Part shown: positions 49,441-58,279 of the stretch, one piece after another
Position numbering within the stretch: position 1 is the first letter of the stretch
How the letters are laid out: each line of letters starts with the position of its first letter
Source: Spirosoma panaciterrae DSM 21099
GTDB taxonomy: Bacteria; Bacteroidota; Bacteroidia; Cytophagales; Spirosomataceae
DNA length: 64,000 nt
Reading direction: 5' to 3'
Assembly (NCBI RefSeq): GCF_000374025.1
Contig: NZ_KB893243.1
Location: 124,001-188,000, forward strand
The notes under the pieces: generated by a model
Databases searched by the model: none
What the model was told of the DNA's origin: nothing
What the model saw: only the letters and a program-made list of their open reading frames with translations
Position numbers and translations under genes: made by a program

Positions 49441-49563
49441 AATTTATGACCGATTGGAGCAAGTAACAGCACTTGCGACGACAAAGAAAATGCAGCCGTC
49501 AGTCAGAAAAGCTACCGAAAAATCGCTCTGATGATGAATGGTACCCAAACAGGAGATGAATGG

Positions 49564-50436
49564 TCACTGGACAGGAATAGCCTCAAGCCATTTTTTAAAG
49601 TCAGGACTTCGATACCGGCTAACTACCACCTGTTCATGCGTTTGCTGTTTGTGCAGGGCAGGGCTAAGGTGCACCGCCAGCTTGCGGTTGGTATCGTCCT
49701 GAACGGCCCGAACCGCGTTTTGGGTTACTACAAACTGGCGATTAAGCTGGAAAAAGCAATGGGAATCGAGCAGCGGGGCTAATTGGGTAAAGGAAGAATA
49801 GGATGTAGACACCTGCTGCCCGTCCGTTTTAACCAGTAAAATCAGGCCACCTGTCGAATAAAAATAAGCGATCTGATCAATGGGCAACCTCAGTTTACCC
49901 GTATGTATAGCTACGGTGATCAGTTGGGGGATTGCCGCAGCCAGCAGGTTATTTTCTGAGTTGCTTTCTGGAACCGATAGCACTTTCGCTTCCCGCTCAA
50001 CCAGGAAAGCCCGCAGAATATATACCCCCACATATCCGCCATTCAGCAGCGACGCCAGGGTAATGCAGACCGTTATTCCTTTCAATACCGTTGGCAGCGC
50101 TGGCCAGTGGTTTGTGTAGAGCCGTTGGGCGAGCGGGAATACAACGGCAAAGGTCAATAACGTAGCGACTCCGCCCAGAACGAACTGAGCCGCCAAACGC
50201 CGGGTTGGTTGCTGGCCAAACGATAGGCGGGCATCGAGCCAGTCATAAACTGCCAGATTCACCTCCCAGCAGGAGGCCATTACGGTGGCTACTGTCAGGA
50301 AATAAGGCCAGGGAAACTGATACCCCGGTTGCCCCGGAAATAGCTGGCTAAACACCACATGCGAAGCCACCAGCGCAGCTATCGGTACCAGTGCCAGGCG
50401 GAGGTAGAGGTGTTGTCGACGGGTAAGCGGGGCCAT
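49564..50436 (-). CDS. Membrane-bound LytTR DNA-binding regulator
   Basis: A 290-residue protein. Four membrane helices fill residues 10-165 (ALVPIAALVASHVVF, LTVATVMASCWEVNL, VLGGVATLLTFAVVF, CITLASLLNGGYVGVYI). The C-terminal LytTR domain follows (about 190-285): IDQIAYFYSTGGLILLVKTDGQQ, FTQLAPLLDSHCFFQLNRQFVVTQNAV. LytTR usually sits on response regulators; the fusion to membrane helices makes a one-component sensor that binds DNA from the membrane. The signal and target promoters are unknown. The neighbouring membrane protein gene at 48715 is the nearest candidate target or partner. Confidence 0.85.
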   Translation of the reverse strand: MAPLTRRQHLYLRLALVPIAALVASHVVFSQLFPGQPGYQFPWPYFLTVATVMASCWEVNLAVYDWLDARLSFGQQPTRRLAAQFVLGGVATLLTFAVVFPLAQRLYTNHWPALPTVLKGITVCITLASLLNGGYVGVYILRAFLVEREAKVLSVPESNSENNLLAAAIPQLITVAIHTGKLRLPIDQIAYFYSTGGLILLVKTDGQQVSTSYSSFTQLAPLLDSHCFFQLNRQFVVTQNAVRAVQDDTNRKLAVHLSPALHKQQTHEQVVVSRYRSPDFKKWLEAIPVQ

Positions 50437-50502
50437 ACTAATTAAGCGTTTGCTAGAGGAAAGCTGGTTACTACAAATGTAGCGAAAACCTGGCCCTCAT
50501 AG

Positions 50503-50946
50503 CTAAGCCGTAACTAGTGTCCCCGGCTCCTTAATGCCATCCACCAGCATCTGCAGGGTTGTTTTTTCGTATACGGCCAGATTGGCGTCGCGGACACGCA
50601 GCATGATGGGCCGGATTTTACACGTTTCTTCACTGTCGCAGTCATCACAGCGAGTATAAAAGTGAAGCGACACACAAGGCGTTGGGGCAATCGGACCGTC
50701 AATGATGCGGACGAGTTGGGCCAGGGTAATGCGATCCGGCTCTACCCGCAGCATGTAACCACCACCTTTACCTTTCTGGCTTTGCAGCAAGCCGTGATTC
50801 CGTAATTCCAGCAGGATACCTTCCAGAAACTTCTGGGGAATGTGTTCCTGCTCGGCAATACGGGCGATCAATACTGGGCCGCTGCCATACGCCTGGGTCA
50901 ACACCTTCATGGCTTTGATGGCGTATTTTGCTCTTTTAGAGATCAT
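50503..50946 (-). CDS. Rrf2 family transcriptional regulator with four cysteines
   Basis: A 147-residue winged-helix regulator. The DNA-binding half is ISKRAKYAIKAMKVLTQAYGSGPVLIARIAEQEHIPQKFLEGILLELRNHGLL, followed by the Rrf2 wing GKGGGYML. The C-terminal part has C91, C100, C103 and C109. Three cysteines in a similar window hold an iron-sulfur cluster in IscR, so redox, iron-sulfur or sulfur-state sensing is likely. It is divergent from the small protein/DUF4395 pair and the sus-sox operon, which makes it the obvious candidate regulator. A dyad GGATAA-N5-TTATCC lies just upstream (50986-51002). Confidence 0.9.
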   Translation of the reverse strand: MISKRAKYAIKAMKVLTQAYGSGPVLIARIAEQEHIPQKFLEGILLELRNHGLLQSQKGKGGGYMLRVEPDRITLAQLVRIIDGPIAPTPCVSLHFYTRCDDCDSEETCKIRPIMLRVRDANLAVYEKTTLQMLVDGIKEPGTLVTA

Positions 50947-51350
50947 ATAGCATTTTGTTTAGTGTGTGATTCCGATAGGGTTTTAGGATAATATATTTAT
51001 CCGATAAATTTTGTATAGTAATTTGGAAAATAAAAAATCTCCCACTTACCTTTACGCCGTTATTGACCAAAAATTCAATTTACAATGGACGTCTACCAGC
51101 CCCGATGTTGCTACAAGATCGACTAAAATGCCCGCTGATGGGATGCGCAAGGCGGGTAATTTGCCTAGTCGTTTCGTGGTAAAGATCCCTGCGTTTACTG
51201 AATAACTGATCTCCACATACGTTTGATACCCTCATCTACAGACAAAAGTAAGGATTTACTTTAAATCTATATTAAATACATAGATTAAATATTTTTAAGA
51301 ATCCACTTCATCAACAAGCAACCATATTCAACGACTAATTCGCTTTCGTT
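50947..51350. other. Divergent regulatory region between the Rrf2 gene and the sulfur-related cluster
   Basis: There is no gene I support. Two dyads stand out: GGATAA-TATAT-TTATCC at 50986-51002 (near the Rrf2 gene) and AATCTAT-N9-ATAGATT at 51264-51286, 65 bases before the start at 51351. They differ in sequence, so they need not bind the same protein. Confidence 0.5.
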
Positions 51351-51611
51351 ATGATTTCAGCTACAACAATAGGAAACCGCCAACTGGTCTACCAGATTAC
51401 CGGGTTCGACCGACTGAATTTCGTAGACGACGTAGCCAATGCCGTTCCGCAGGATGACCAGTGTCGGATTACAGGGCTATCGTTTGTGGTCAATGGCGTC
51501 CGGGTCGATGGTCAGCTTACGGTCTGGGTACAGGATGATAATCGATTAGCTAGCATTTACCGTCAGTTATCTGCTATTCAGGGATTAGTCAGTATACAAC
51601 AGGCTGATTGA
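51351..51611 (+). CDS. Small protein of unknown function (possible ACT-like fold)
   Basis: An 86-residue protein: MISATTIGNRQLVYQITGFDRLNFVDDVANAVPQDDQCRITGLSFVVNGVRVDGQLTVWVQDDNRLASIYRQLSAIQGLVSIQQAD. The order beta-alpha-beta-beta-alpha-beta is like an ACT domain (two strands, a helix, strands, a helix with RLASIYRQLSAIQGL, a last strand VSIQQ), but I cannot confirm it. One cysteine (C38) is present. No signal peptide. It precedes DUF4395 by 27 bases, and the two are probably co-transcribed under the Rrf2 region. Confidence 0.6.
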   Translation: MISATTIGNRQLVYQITGFDRLNFVDDVANAVPQDDQCRITGLSFVVNGVRVDGQLTVWVQDDNRLASIYRQLSAIQGLVSIQQAD

Positions 51612-51638
51612 CGAAGCGTACCGAAAACAACTAAAACC

Positions 51639-52082
51639 ATGAGTAACCAGATTATATGCCCTACAAGTGGGGTTCAGGTCAATGAGACGAAAGTTCGTCT
51701 GGTAGCAGGCCTTGTCCTGCTTATTGCTATTGGATATTGGCTCACCAATTGGTCGGTTTTACCCCTTTTGCTGTTTGCCGATTTTGGCCTTCGGAGCACC
51801 GATTTGGGAAAATATAGCCCATTAGGAGCTATAGCCAACGGCGTGGTGAATGCCCTGCATTTGCCTTATAAAGGTACCGATCAGGCTCCCAAGCAGTTTG
51901 CGGCTCGCATTGGATTTGGCTTTGCCATTCTTATTTCCGTATTACATCTGGCGGGCATCTCAGCTCTGATTCCTGTCGGTGTGCTGATCGTTTTTGCCGC
52001 GCTGGAATCGATCGTTGGCTTTTGCGCTGGCTGTTACGTGTACACGTATTACATACGGCTGTTCTCTAAGATAAATGACTAA
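51639..52082 (+). CDS. DUF4395 membrane protein
   Basis: A 147-residue protein of the DUF4395 family. Cysteine C7 in IICPTSGVQV is at the conserved N-terminal position; hydrophobic segments (LVAGLVLLIAIGYWL, LPLLLFADFGL, FGFAILISVLHLAGISALIPVGVLIVFAALE) follow, and the C-terminal VGFCAGCYVYTYYIRLF contains a CxxC. The thiols suggest sulfur transfer or redox work at the membrane; DUF4395 genes are often seen beside thioredoxin-like or rhodanese genes. Here it sits upstream of the sus-dox-sox operon, which supports a sulfur-related role. Function unproven. Confidence 0.85.
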   Translation: MSNQIICPTSGVQVNETKVRLVAGLVLLIAIGYWLTNWSVLPLLLFADFGLRSTDLGKYSPLGAIANGVVNALHLPYKGTDQAPKQFAARIGFGFAILISVLHLAGISALIPVGVLIVFAALESIVGFCAGCYVYTYYIRLFSKIND

Positions 52083-52189
52083 AACAATGTAGAGTTCGGC
52101 CTTTACTTTGACCCCGATGGGTTCACTGTAAAGGCTATTTATTCACCTTCCTCTATTGGCGGCAACTGGTACTGGTAGGTCATAAAAAA

Positions 52190-52213
52190 CCGAAACGGCG
52201 GCAACCGTTTCGG
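52190..52213. terminator. GC-rich hairpin in the susC leader
   Basis: Arms CCGAAACGG (52190-52198) and CCGTTTCGG (52205-52213) form a perfect nine-base-pair stem with a six-base loop. An A-run at 52185-52190 gives a terminator only on the minus strand; on the plus strand no T-run follows. Its role is not clear. Confidence 0.45.
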
Positions 52214-52300
52214 CAGGTCACAACAAGATAGTTTTTAGTCCATCAGGCGCTTGCGACGCCGGGTGGTCTACCCTGTTTCTCACGTAACCATTACAAAGTA

Positions 52301-55300
52301 ATGCAAAAACTCTATGCAGTATGGGTAATTTTTTTACTCGTTTCGCTGGATCTGACTGCTCAATCTACCGACAGATCCGCTAACTCCTCAACAGCGACAG
52401 TTTCCGGCACGGTCCGGGCCGACAACGGCGAATTGCTTCCTGGTGTCAATATTGTGCTGAAAGGTCAGTCGAAGGGAACGGTTTCCGATGCGAACGGTCA
52501 GTTCAGTTTATCGGCTAAACCTGGCGATCAGCTCATTCTGTCGGCCATTGGGTACAAAACCATCGAAATTAAAGTCAGTGGAACCGGCTCTTTAAAGGTT
52601 GAGTTATCAGCCGATTCGCGCCAGCTTAGCGAAGTTATTGTAGTCGGATATGGCACGTCGGAACGGAAAAATCTGATTGGTTCCATTGCCAAGATTGACC
52701 CGACCGATACCAAAGTCATTCCCGTGGGTAGTGTAGACGCCCAGTTGCAGGGCAAAGTACCGGGCGTGCAGATTTCAAGCGCTACGGGTGTGCCGGGCGA
52801 ACGGGTTAACATCCGGGTGCGTGGAGCCACCTCAATCAACGCCAGTAACGATCCGCTCTATGTGGTCGATGGGGTATTTATCAACAGCAATAGCCTGCAA
52901 ACGATTGGTACGGGTGGGAAAGCGACGTCGCCTATTGCCGATATAAACCCCTCCGATATTGAAAGTATTGAGGTGCTGAAAGATGCCGAAGCGACTGCTT
53001 TGTACGGCTCACGCGGTGCCAATGGCGTAGTGCTGATCTCAACCAAGCGGGGTGCTTTCGGCCAGCGGTCGACGTTGAAAATCGATGCGTCGGCAGGTGC
53101 CGCAAAAGCTGCCAAACTCTGGGAATTGACGACTGGCCCTGAGCATGCTACCTTAGTAAATGAATGGTGGGTGAATACGGGTAAAGATACGCCGTCGCTC
53201 AATCGAACGGTTGCGAACCGCCCGTTCCGTCCGGTTTCGGAAGGGGGCCGTGGCTTACCCGAAGACCAAAAAACTTACGATCGGCTGGGTGAACTGTTCC
53301 GAACGGCGCAACTTCGTAATTACGACATCTCGCTATCGGGCGGTACGCAAACGACCAAATACTACATTGCAGGTGGCTACAACACGCAGGAAGCCATCAT
53401 TCGACCCATCAATTTCAACCGGGCCAGTTTGAAGGTCAATCTCGATCAGCAGGTAAACGACAAAATACAGGTGGGGGTAAGCAATACATTCACCCGTACC
53501 TATCGGAATCAGGGCCGGGCGGGTGATGGCCCTGCGGGGGGCTTGTTACAGGCAGCTTTACACACACCGACGTACCTGTCGCCCACCAATGATCAGGGCG
53601 TACTGGTAGGCCGGGCTGGCTTCGACAACCTAACCTTGCTGATCAATAATTACAATGTCCATACAACCAGCCTGCGGTATATCGGTAATCTGTATGCCGA
53701 TGCTCAACTGCTGCCCGGCCTGAAATTTCGGACCAGTTTCGGTATCGATTACAACAACTACAACGAGTCGGAATACTGGAATTCCAAGCTGATTTCGGGT
53801 AGCCCCAATGGCTATGCCACCTCAAGCATCAGCCAGTACACCACCTGGCTCAACGAGCAAACGCTCACGTACCGCAAAAAGCTTGGTTCAAACCATTCAT
53901 TCGGTGTGTTGATCGGGAATACGTTACAGAGCGATAACCTGACCCGGACGTATGCTGAAGGGCGCGGTTTCCCAAATGATAACTTCACTCAGATTTCATC
54001 GGCAGCGACTACAGCTAGTTCGCAAAACTGGAGCAAGAGTACGCTGGCTTCGTTCTTTGCCAAAGCCGATTACAACTTCGCCGGGCGTTATCTGATCGAT
54101 GCCAGCCTGCGGGCCGATGGGTCGTCGCGTTTCGGCTCATCGCGTAAGTGGGGCTATTTCCCGTCGGTGGGCGTGGCCTGGCGAGCGAAGCAGGAAGCCT
54201 TCTTACAGAACGTTACAGCCATCAGCGATTTAAAACTACGGGCCAGTTGGGGGGTAACGGGTAACCAGAACGGCATCGGCAATTTTGCCGCCCAGGGCCT
54301 CTGGACGGGCGGTACGGGCTATCAGGGTAGTCCGGGTATTTCGCCCCAGCAACTGGGTAACCCCGATCTGCAATGGGAGCGAACCCGCCAAATCAGCGCC
54401 GGACTAGATGTATCGTTGTTTGCTGACCGGATTGGTTTGGAATTGAACGTGTACGATAAATACACCACAAACGGCCTGTTTCAGATCGCACTGGCGGGTA
54501 CCACTGGGTTCAGTAACTACTGGAGCAATGCCGCCGAAATCAGCAACAAAGGCTTTGAATTGGGAATCAACACGGTTAATCTCCGGCGGAGTGGGCTGAC
54601 CTGGACCACCAGTTTCAACGTAGCGCAGAACGTAAACCGGATCGAAAAACTGGCAACCCCGCTCAAATACGGAAGCCGCGACTTAATTCTCCAGCAACAG
54701 GGCTTTCCGCTGTATTCGTTCTGGGTGTACAAACAGCTTTACGTCGATCCGCAAACGGGCAACGTCGTGTATGACGACGTAAACAAAGACGGCAAAATCA
54801 CCGTCGATGACCGTCAACTGGTGGGCAGCATCTGGCCGAAATTCTTCGGGGGCCTGACCAACAGCTTCTCGTATAAGGGCTTCGATGTAAACCTGTTCTT
54901 CTCGTACCAGTACGGCAACAAGATTTATAACCATAACCGATTCTTCGGTGAAGGTGGTGGAGCCCGTGATGATGCCCGCATCATTTTCAAATCGAATCTG
55001 GCTCGCTGGCAGAAACCGGGCGATGTGACCGACGTGCCCCGTCCCGATGGCATCAATGTCAATAACTATCGTGATGGTGGAAGCCGCTGGCTGGAAGATG
55101 GCTCGTTTCTGCGACTGAAGTCATTGACAGTAGGCTATACCGTTCCGAAAGAACTGACCCGCCGATTGGGTATCCAGAACGTTCGCTTGTATGCCGTTGG
55201 AACCAATCTGTGGCTGCTCACCAAGTACACCGGCCTTGACCCCGAATCCAGCTCCAGCAGCGACCAGAATGCACAGGGTATCGACCTCGGCACTCCTCCC

Positions 55301-55342
55301 CAGCCCGTTGGTATTCAGGGGGGTATTAGTTTGACGTTGTAA
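52301..55342 (+). CDS. SusC/RagA family TonB-linked outer membrane protein
   Basis: A 1013-residue outer-membrane importer. Signal peptide (VSLDLTAQS) and carboxypeptidase-D regulatory-like domain (about 30-110: VSGTVRADNGELLPGVNIVL, SLSAKPGDQLILSAIGYKTIEI) precede the plug (about 110-250: VVVGYGTSERKNLIGSI, VRIRGATSINASNDPLYVVDGVFI, IESIEVLKDAEATALYGSRGANG) and a 22-strand-type barrel. The final strand ends in an aromatic-poor GISLTL. Together with SusD (next) it takes up a ligand through TonB energy. Followed by SusD and sulfur-related genes instead of glycosidases, so the ligand may not be a sugar. Confidence 0.96.
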   Translation: MQKLYAVWVIFLLVSLDLTAQSTDRSANSSTATVSGTVRADNGELLPGVNIVLKGQSKGTVSDANGQFSLSAKPGDQLILSAIGYKTIEIKVSGTGSLKVELSADSRQLSEVIVVGYGTSERKNLIGSIAKIDPTDTKVIPVGSVDAQLQGKVPGVQISSATGVPGERVNIRVRGATSINASNDPLYVVDGVFINSNSLQTIGTGGKATSPIADINPSDIESIEVLKDAEATALYGSRGANGVVLISTKRGAFGQRSTLKIDASAGAAKAAKLWELTTGPEHATLVNEWWVNTGKDTPSLNRTVANRPFRPVSEGGRGLPEDQKTYDRLGELFRTAQLRNYDISLSGGTQTTKYYIAGGYNTQEAIIRPINFNRASLKVNLDQQVNDKIQVGVSNTFTRTYRNQGRAGDGPAGGLLQAALHTPTYLSPTNDQGVLVGRAGFDNLTLLINNYNVHTTSLRYIGNLYADAQLLPGLKFRTSFGIDYNNYNESEYWNSKLISGSPNGYATSSISQYTTWLNEQTLTYRKKLGSNHSFGVLIGNTLQSDNLTRTYAEGRGFPNDNFTQISSAATTASSQNWSKSTLASFFAKADYNFAGRYLIDASLRADGSSRFGSSRKWGYFPSVGVAWRAKQEAFLQNVTAISDLKLRASWGVTGNQNGIGNFAAQGLWTGGTGYQGSPGISPQQLGNPDLQWERTRQISAGLDVSLFADRIGLELNVYDKYTTNGLFQIALAGTTGFSNYWSNAAEISNKGFELGINTVNLRRSGLTWTTSFNVAQNVNRIEKLATPLKYGSRDLILQQQGFPLYSFWVYKQLYVDPQTGNVVYDDVNKDGKITVDDRQLVGSIWPKFFGGLTNSFSYKGFDVNLFFSYQYGNKIYNHNRFFGEGGGARDDARIIFKSNLARWQKPGDVTDVPRPDGINVNNYRDGGSRWLEDGSFLRLKSLTVGYTVPKELTRRLGIQNVRLYAVGTNLWLLTKYTGLDPESSSSSDQNAQGIDLGTPPQPVGIQGGISLTL

Positions 55343-55449
55343 CATTCTCTTAACGGCAGCGACCATCTCCAACCCCCTTAAAAGAGAGGAAATAGTCTCT
55401 GCGACTGACCACTTTCCTGAAAAGAATCTAGCCTCTTCCAAAAGTCTCC

Positions 55450-55475
55450 CCTCTCCTGATTTCAGGAGAGGGGCC
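55450..55475. repeat. Dispersed palindromic repeat between susC and susD
   Basis: Perfect 12-base arms CCCCTCTCCTGA and TCAGGAGAGGGG around TT. It is followed by CCGGGGGTGAGG-type sequence. A shorter, mutated copy lies in the GH2 start (33702-33732). Sequence at 55375-55390 (CTTAAAAGAGAGG) looks like a related fragment. Confidence 0.8.
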
Positions 55476-55511
55476 GGGGGTGAGGTGGTACGACCAAACA
55501 TACATAAACCG

Positions 55512-56864
55512 ATGAAATCAATCAACGCTCTCTTTTTTCTGCTTCTGCTGTTTACGGTCAGTAGTTGCAAGGATTTTCTAGACGTAAAACCGCTGGAGTC
55601 GATCTCCGATACGGAAACGATTACGGACCAGAATTCAGCACTAACGGCCCTTCGTGGGGTGTATAGTGCCCTGGCGAGTGGCGACTATTACGGTACCAGT
55701 TTTCAGTCGATTGGCTATCTGTCGGGCGATAACATCCAGTGGACGGGCTCGCAATCGCAGGTGCAGGAGTTTATCAATAAGAAAGTAAACGCTGACAACT
55801 CAACCATTTCGGGCGTCTGGATCGCTATTTTCCGGACCATCAATCGGGCCAATAACATCATTGCCAAAGTCCCAACCGTGACCGACCCGGCCCTGACTAC
55901 GGCTCTGAAAAACCAGTACCTGGGCGAAGCCTATACCCTCCGGGCGCTGGCCTACTTCGATCTGGCCCGTACATTTGGCGGGGTGCCGATCATTACCAGC
56001 CCAACCAGCAAACCGACCGATAACTCGGGCATTCAGCGGAGCACCCAGGCTGAAACCTACGCACAAGTGCTGAAGGATTTGGAAACGGCCGAGCCGCTGT
56101 TGCCAACCACGGTCGACCGTTATCGGGTCACCCAGAAAACCGTTTTTGCGCTGAAATCCCGCTTCTATCTATACCAGAAAGACTACGCCAAAGCCGAAGA
56201 CTATGCCAGCCGACTCATTAGTGATGCCACTAACTACAAACTACTGAAACCTTACGGCGCTTTCTTCCAGAATGATGCGCGGGGAACGGCCGAATCCGTA
56301 TTCGAGATTTTTTACAACGGTACCACCGAAGTGAACAGCCACCGGGGACAATGGCAACCGCAAACCAACGGCGGTACCCGACAATGGGCGCCCAACGATG
56401 CTCTGGTTGCGCTGCTGAACGATCCGGCCATTGGCGGAAATCGTTCGGTACTGGTGGCGAAGGACAACCAGAACCGCTGGTATGGCAACCTTTATTACCG
56501 CAACCCCGGCTCCGATCCGTCATACATATTCCGTATTGCCGAAGCCTACCTGATTCGGGCCGAAGCTCGCGCACAACAGGACAAACTGGCCGATGCGCTG
56601 ACCGACCTGAACGCCGTTCGCGACCGGGCGGGGCTAACGGCACTCACCGCCACAACAACCTCGACGAAAGATGCAGTATTGCTGGCAATTGAAAACGAAC
56701 GGCGGGTAGAGTTTGCGCTGGAGCCTCACCGCTGGTTCGATGTGGTCCGTACAGGCCGGGCTGGTGCCGTTTTCAACCTGACGGATGTCAATCGGTACAT
56801 ATTGCCCATTCCGGTTCAGCAATTACAGACCGATAAAGTGCTTATCCAAAATCCAGGCTACTGA
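55512..56864 (+). CDS. SusD/RagB family substrate-binding lipoprotein
   Basis: About 450 residues from ATG 55512. The lipobox TVSSC (C19) after FFLLLLF makes it a lipoprotein; an ATG nine codons earlier is less likely because it lies in the repeat-rich leader. The family signature KDFLDVKPLESISDTETI starts the mature protein, and TPR-like helices (LGEAYTLRALAYFDLARTFGGVPI, YFDLARTFGG) and the closing ENERRVEFALEPHRWFDVVRTG with PIPVQQLQTDKVLIQNPGY are typical of SusD. It binds the ligand at the surface and closes over SusC. Gap to the next gene is 15 bases. Confidence 0.96.
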   Translation: MKSINALFFLLLLFTVSSCKDFLDVKPLESISDTETITDQNSALTALRGVYSALASGDYYGTSFQSIGYLSGDNIQWTGSQSQVQEFINKKVNADNSTISGVWIAIFRTINRANNIIAKVPTVTDPALTTALKNQYLGEAYTLRALAYFDLARTFGGVPIITSPTSKPTDNSGIQRSTQAETYAQVLKDLETAEPLLPTTVDRYRVTQKTVFALKSRFYLYQKDYAKAEDYASRLISDATNYKLLKPYGAFFQNDARGTAESVFEIFYNGTTEVNSHRGQWQPQTNGGTRQWAPNDALVALLNDPAIGGNRSVLVAKDNQNRWYGNLYYRNPGSDPSYIFRIAEAYLIRAEARAQQDKLADALTDLNAVRDRAGLTALTATTTSTKDAVLLAIENERRVEFALEPHRWFDVVRTGRAGAVFNLTDVNRYILPIPVQQLQTDKVLIQNPGY

Positions 56865-56879
56865 ATATTCCTAAATCCC

Positions 56880-58265
56880 ATGGCTATGAGTTACTCCGAA
56901 ACCGCGTTTGCCCAACCACAAGCGCATCAACGTTCCGAGCTACAGACCGACGGCGGCTGGACATCGGCCGAGAAGGGAATCTTCCGGTTCGTGTTCCTCT
57001 ATTTTCTGATTCAGATTCTGCCGCTCGATCCGCAGTTTTTCCGAAATCTGGTTTCGTTCGATGGCGGGTACACGCGCTATCTGTTCAATCTGTCGCACTA
57101 TGCCCCCCGTTTTGTAGGGCCAGAAGATAGTTTCGCCAACTGGGGTATCGTAGCGATTGTCGCCCTGATCGGAGCGGTTGTCTGGTCACGACGGGACGAC
57201 CGGCATACGAATTACGATGCCTTGTATTATTGGTTGCGGGTGGCATTACGCTATCGGCTGGCGCTGGGCGTGATCGCATATGGATTTATCAAACTCTTCC
57301 CGTTGCAGGCCCCTCTTCCGTCGATCAGTAACCTCAATACAGCTTATGGCGATCATACGGCCTGGAAACTTTTCTCGCTGTCGCTGGGGATTGTGCCCTC
57401 CTACGAGTCGTTTCTGGGGCAGGTTGAATTGCTGGGCGGATTGCTGCTCCTGCATCGGAAAACAGCCACGATTGGTACACTGATTCTGCTGCCATTTCTG
57501 GGTAACGTGTTTTTCTCTAACCTGGCTTACGAAGGTGGAGAGTATGTCTATAGTGGTTTACTCGTCTCCTTTGGACTGGTGCTGTTTGCTTTCGATGCGG
57601 TTCGGCTGTTTCAGCTGGTTTCGCTCGAAGTGGCGGCTGCACCCAATCGCTTTCGTCCGGTTTTGCGCGAACAGTGGCAGCGCTACGGGCGACTGGCCTT
57701 GAAAGGTGCGTTTGTTCTACTAACCGTGTTGCTCTACGGTTTTACAACCTATAGTACCTACCGACATGGCTCCCCTCGCTTCCCCAAAACGCCCGGATTA
57801 GCCGGAACGGCGGGAATCTACAACGTCAGTGAATTTAAGCTGGCTGGTAAAACGCTGCCGTATTCGAAGACTGACCCCGTTCGCTGGCAGGATGTCGTCT
57901 TCGAAACATGGAACACCATCAGCATCAAATCGAACCGACCCATTGAGCTGGTCAATGACAACACCGAACAATTGGCCGCTGCGGATGCCGAGCGCGATTA
58001 CGAGTATGCGGGCTCGCAGGGACGGCAGTATTACCGCTACACCGTTGACCCAACCGGGCGGTTACTGACGCTGAAAAATGCCAATCCTCATTATCTCAAC
58101 GAAACGCTTCAACTGACCTATAGTAAGTTGGGCGATGGCCGGGTTGTTCTGTCGGGGGGCGATGAAAAGCAGGATTCGGTGTATGCCGTGCTGGATAAAC
58201 TGGATAAAAAATACCTGATCGACGAGGCTGCCAAAGCGGGTCGGCGGGGATCACTCAAACTCTAA
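56880..58265 (+). CDS. DoxX-like membrane protein with C-terminal soluble domain (copy 1)
   Basis: A 461-residue protein. Helices lie at about 30-50, 80-105, 130-155, 175-195, 200-230 and 278-300. The segment RLALGVIAYGFIKLFPLQAPLPS, GDHTAWKLFSLSLGIVPSYESFLGQVELLGGLLLLHRKTATIGTLILLP matches the DoxX/DoxD layout (a proton- or electron-handling membrane subunit, best known in thiosulfate:quinone oxidoreductase). About 160 polar residues follow (IYNVSEFKLAGKTLPYSKTDPVRWQDVVFETWNTISIK...), a beta-rich periplasmic or cytosolic part of unknown role. It is 15 bases after susD and 14 bases before its paralog. The DoxX assignment is by pattern, not by function. Confidence 0.7.
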   Translation: MAMSYSETAFAQPQAHQRSELQTDGGWTSAEKGIFRFVFLYFLIQILPLDPQFFRNLVSFDGGYTRYLFNLSHYAPRFVGPEDSFANWGIVAIVALIGAVVWSRRDDRHTNYDALYYWLRVALRYRLALGVIAYGFIKLFPLQAPLPSISNLNTAYGDHTAWKLFSLSLGIVPSYESFLGQVELLGGLLLLHRKTATIGTLILLPFLGNVFFSNLAYEGGEYVYSGLLVSFGLVLFAFDAVRLFQLVSLEVAAAPNRFRPVLREQWQRYGRLALKGAFVLLTVLLYGFTTYSTYRHGSPRFPKTPGLAGTAGIYNVSEFKLAGKTLPYSKTDPVRWQDVVFETWNTISIKSNRPIELVNDNTEQLAAADAERDYEYAGSQGRQYYRYTVDPTGRLLTLKNANPHYLNETLQLTYSKLGDGRVVLSGGDEKQDSVYAVLDKLDKKYLIDEAAKAGRRGSLKL

Positions 58266-58279
58266 CCTCCTTCTGAATC

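Noticed and set aside
51011..51205. Open frame of 64 codons in the divergent region after the Rrf2 gene
   Set aside because: AT-rich sequence, no domain, no conserved look; probably part of the regulatory region.
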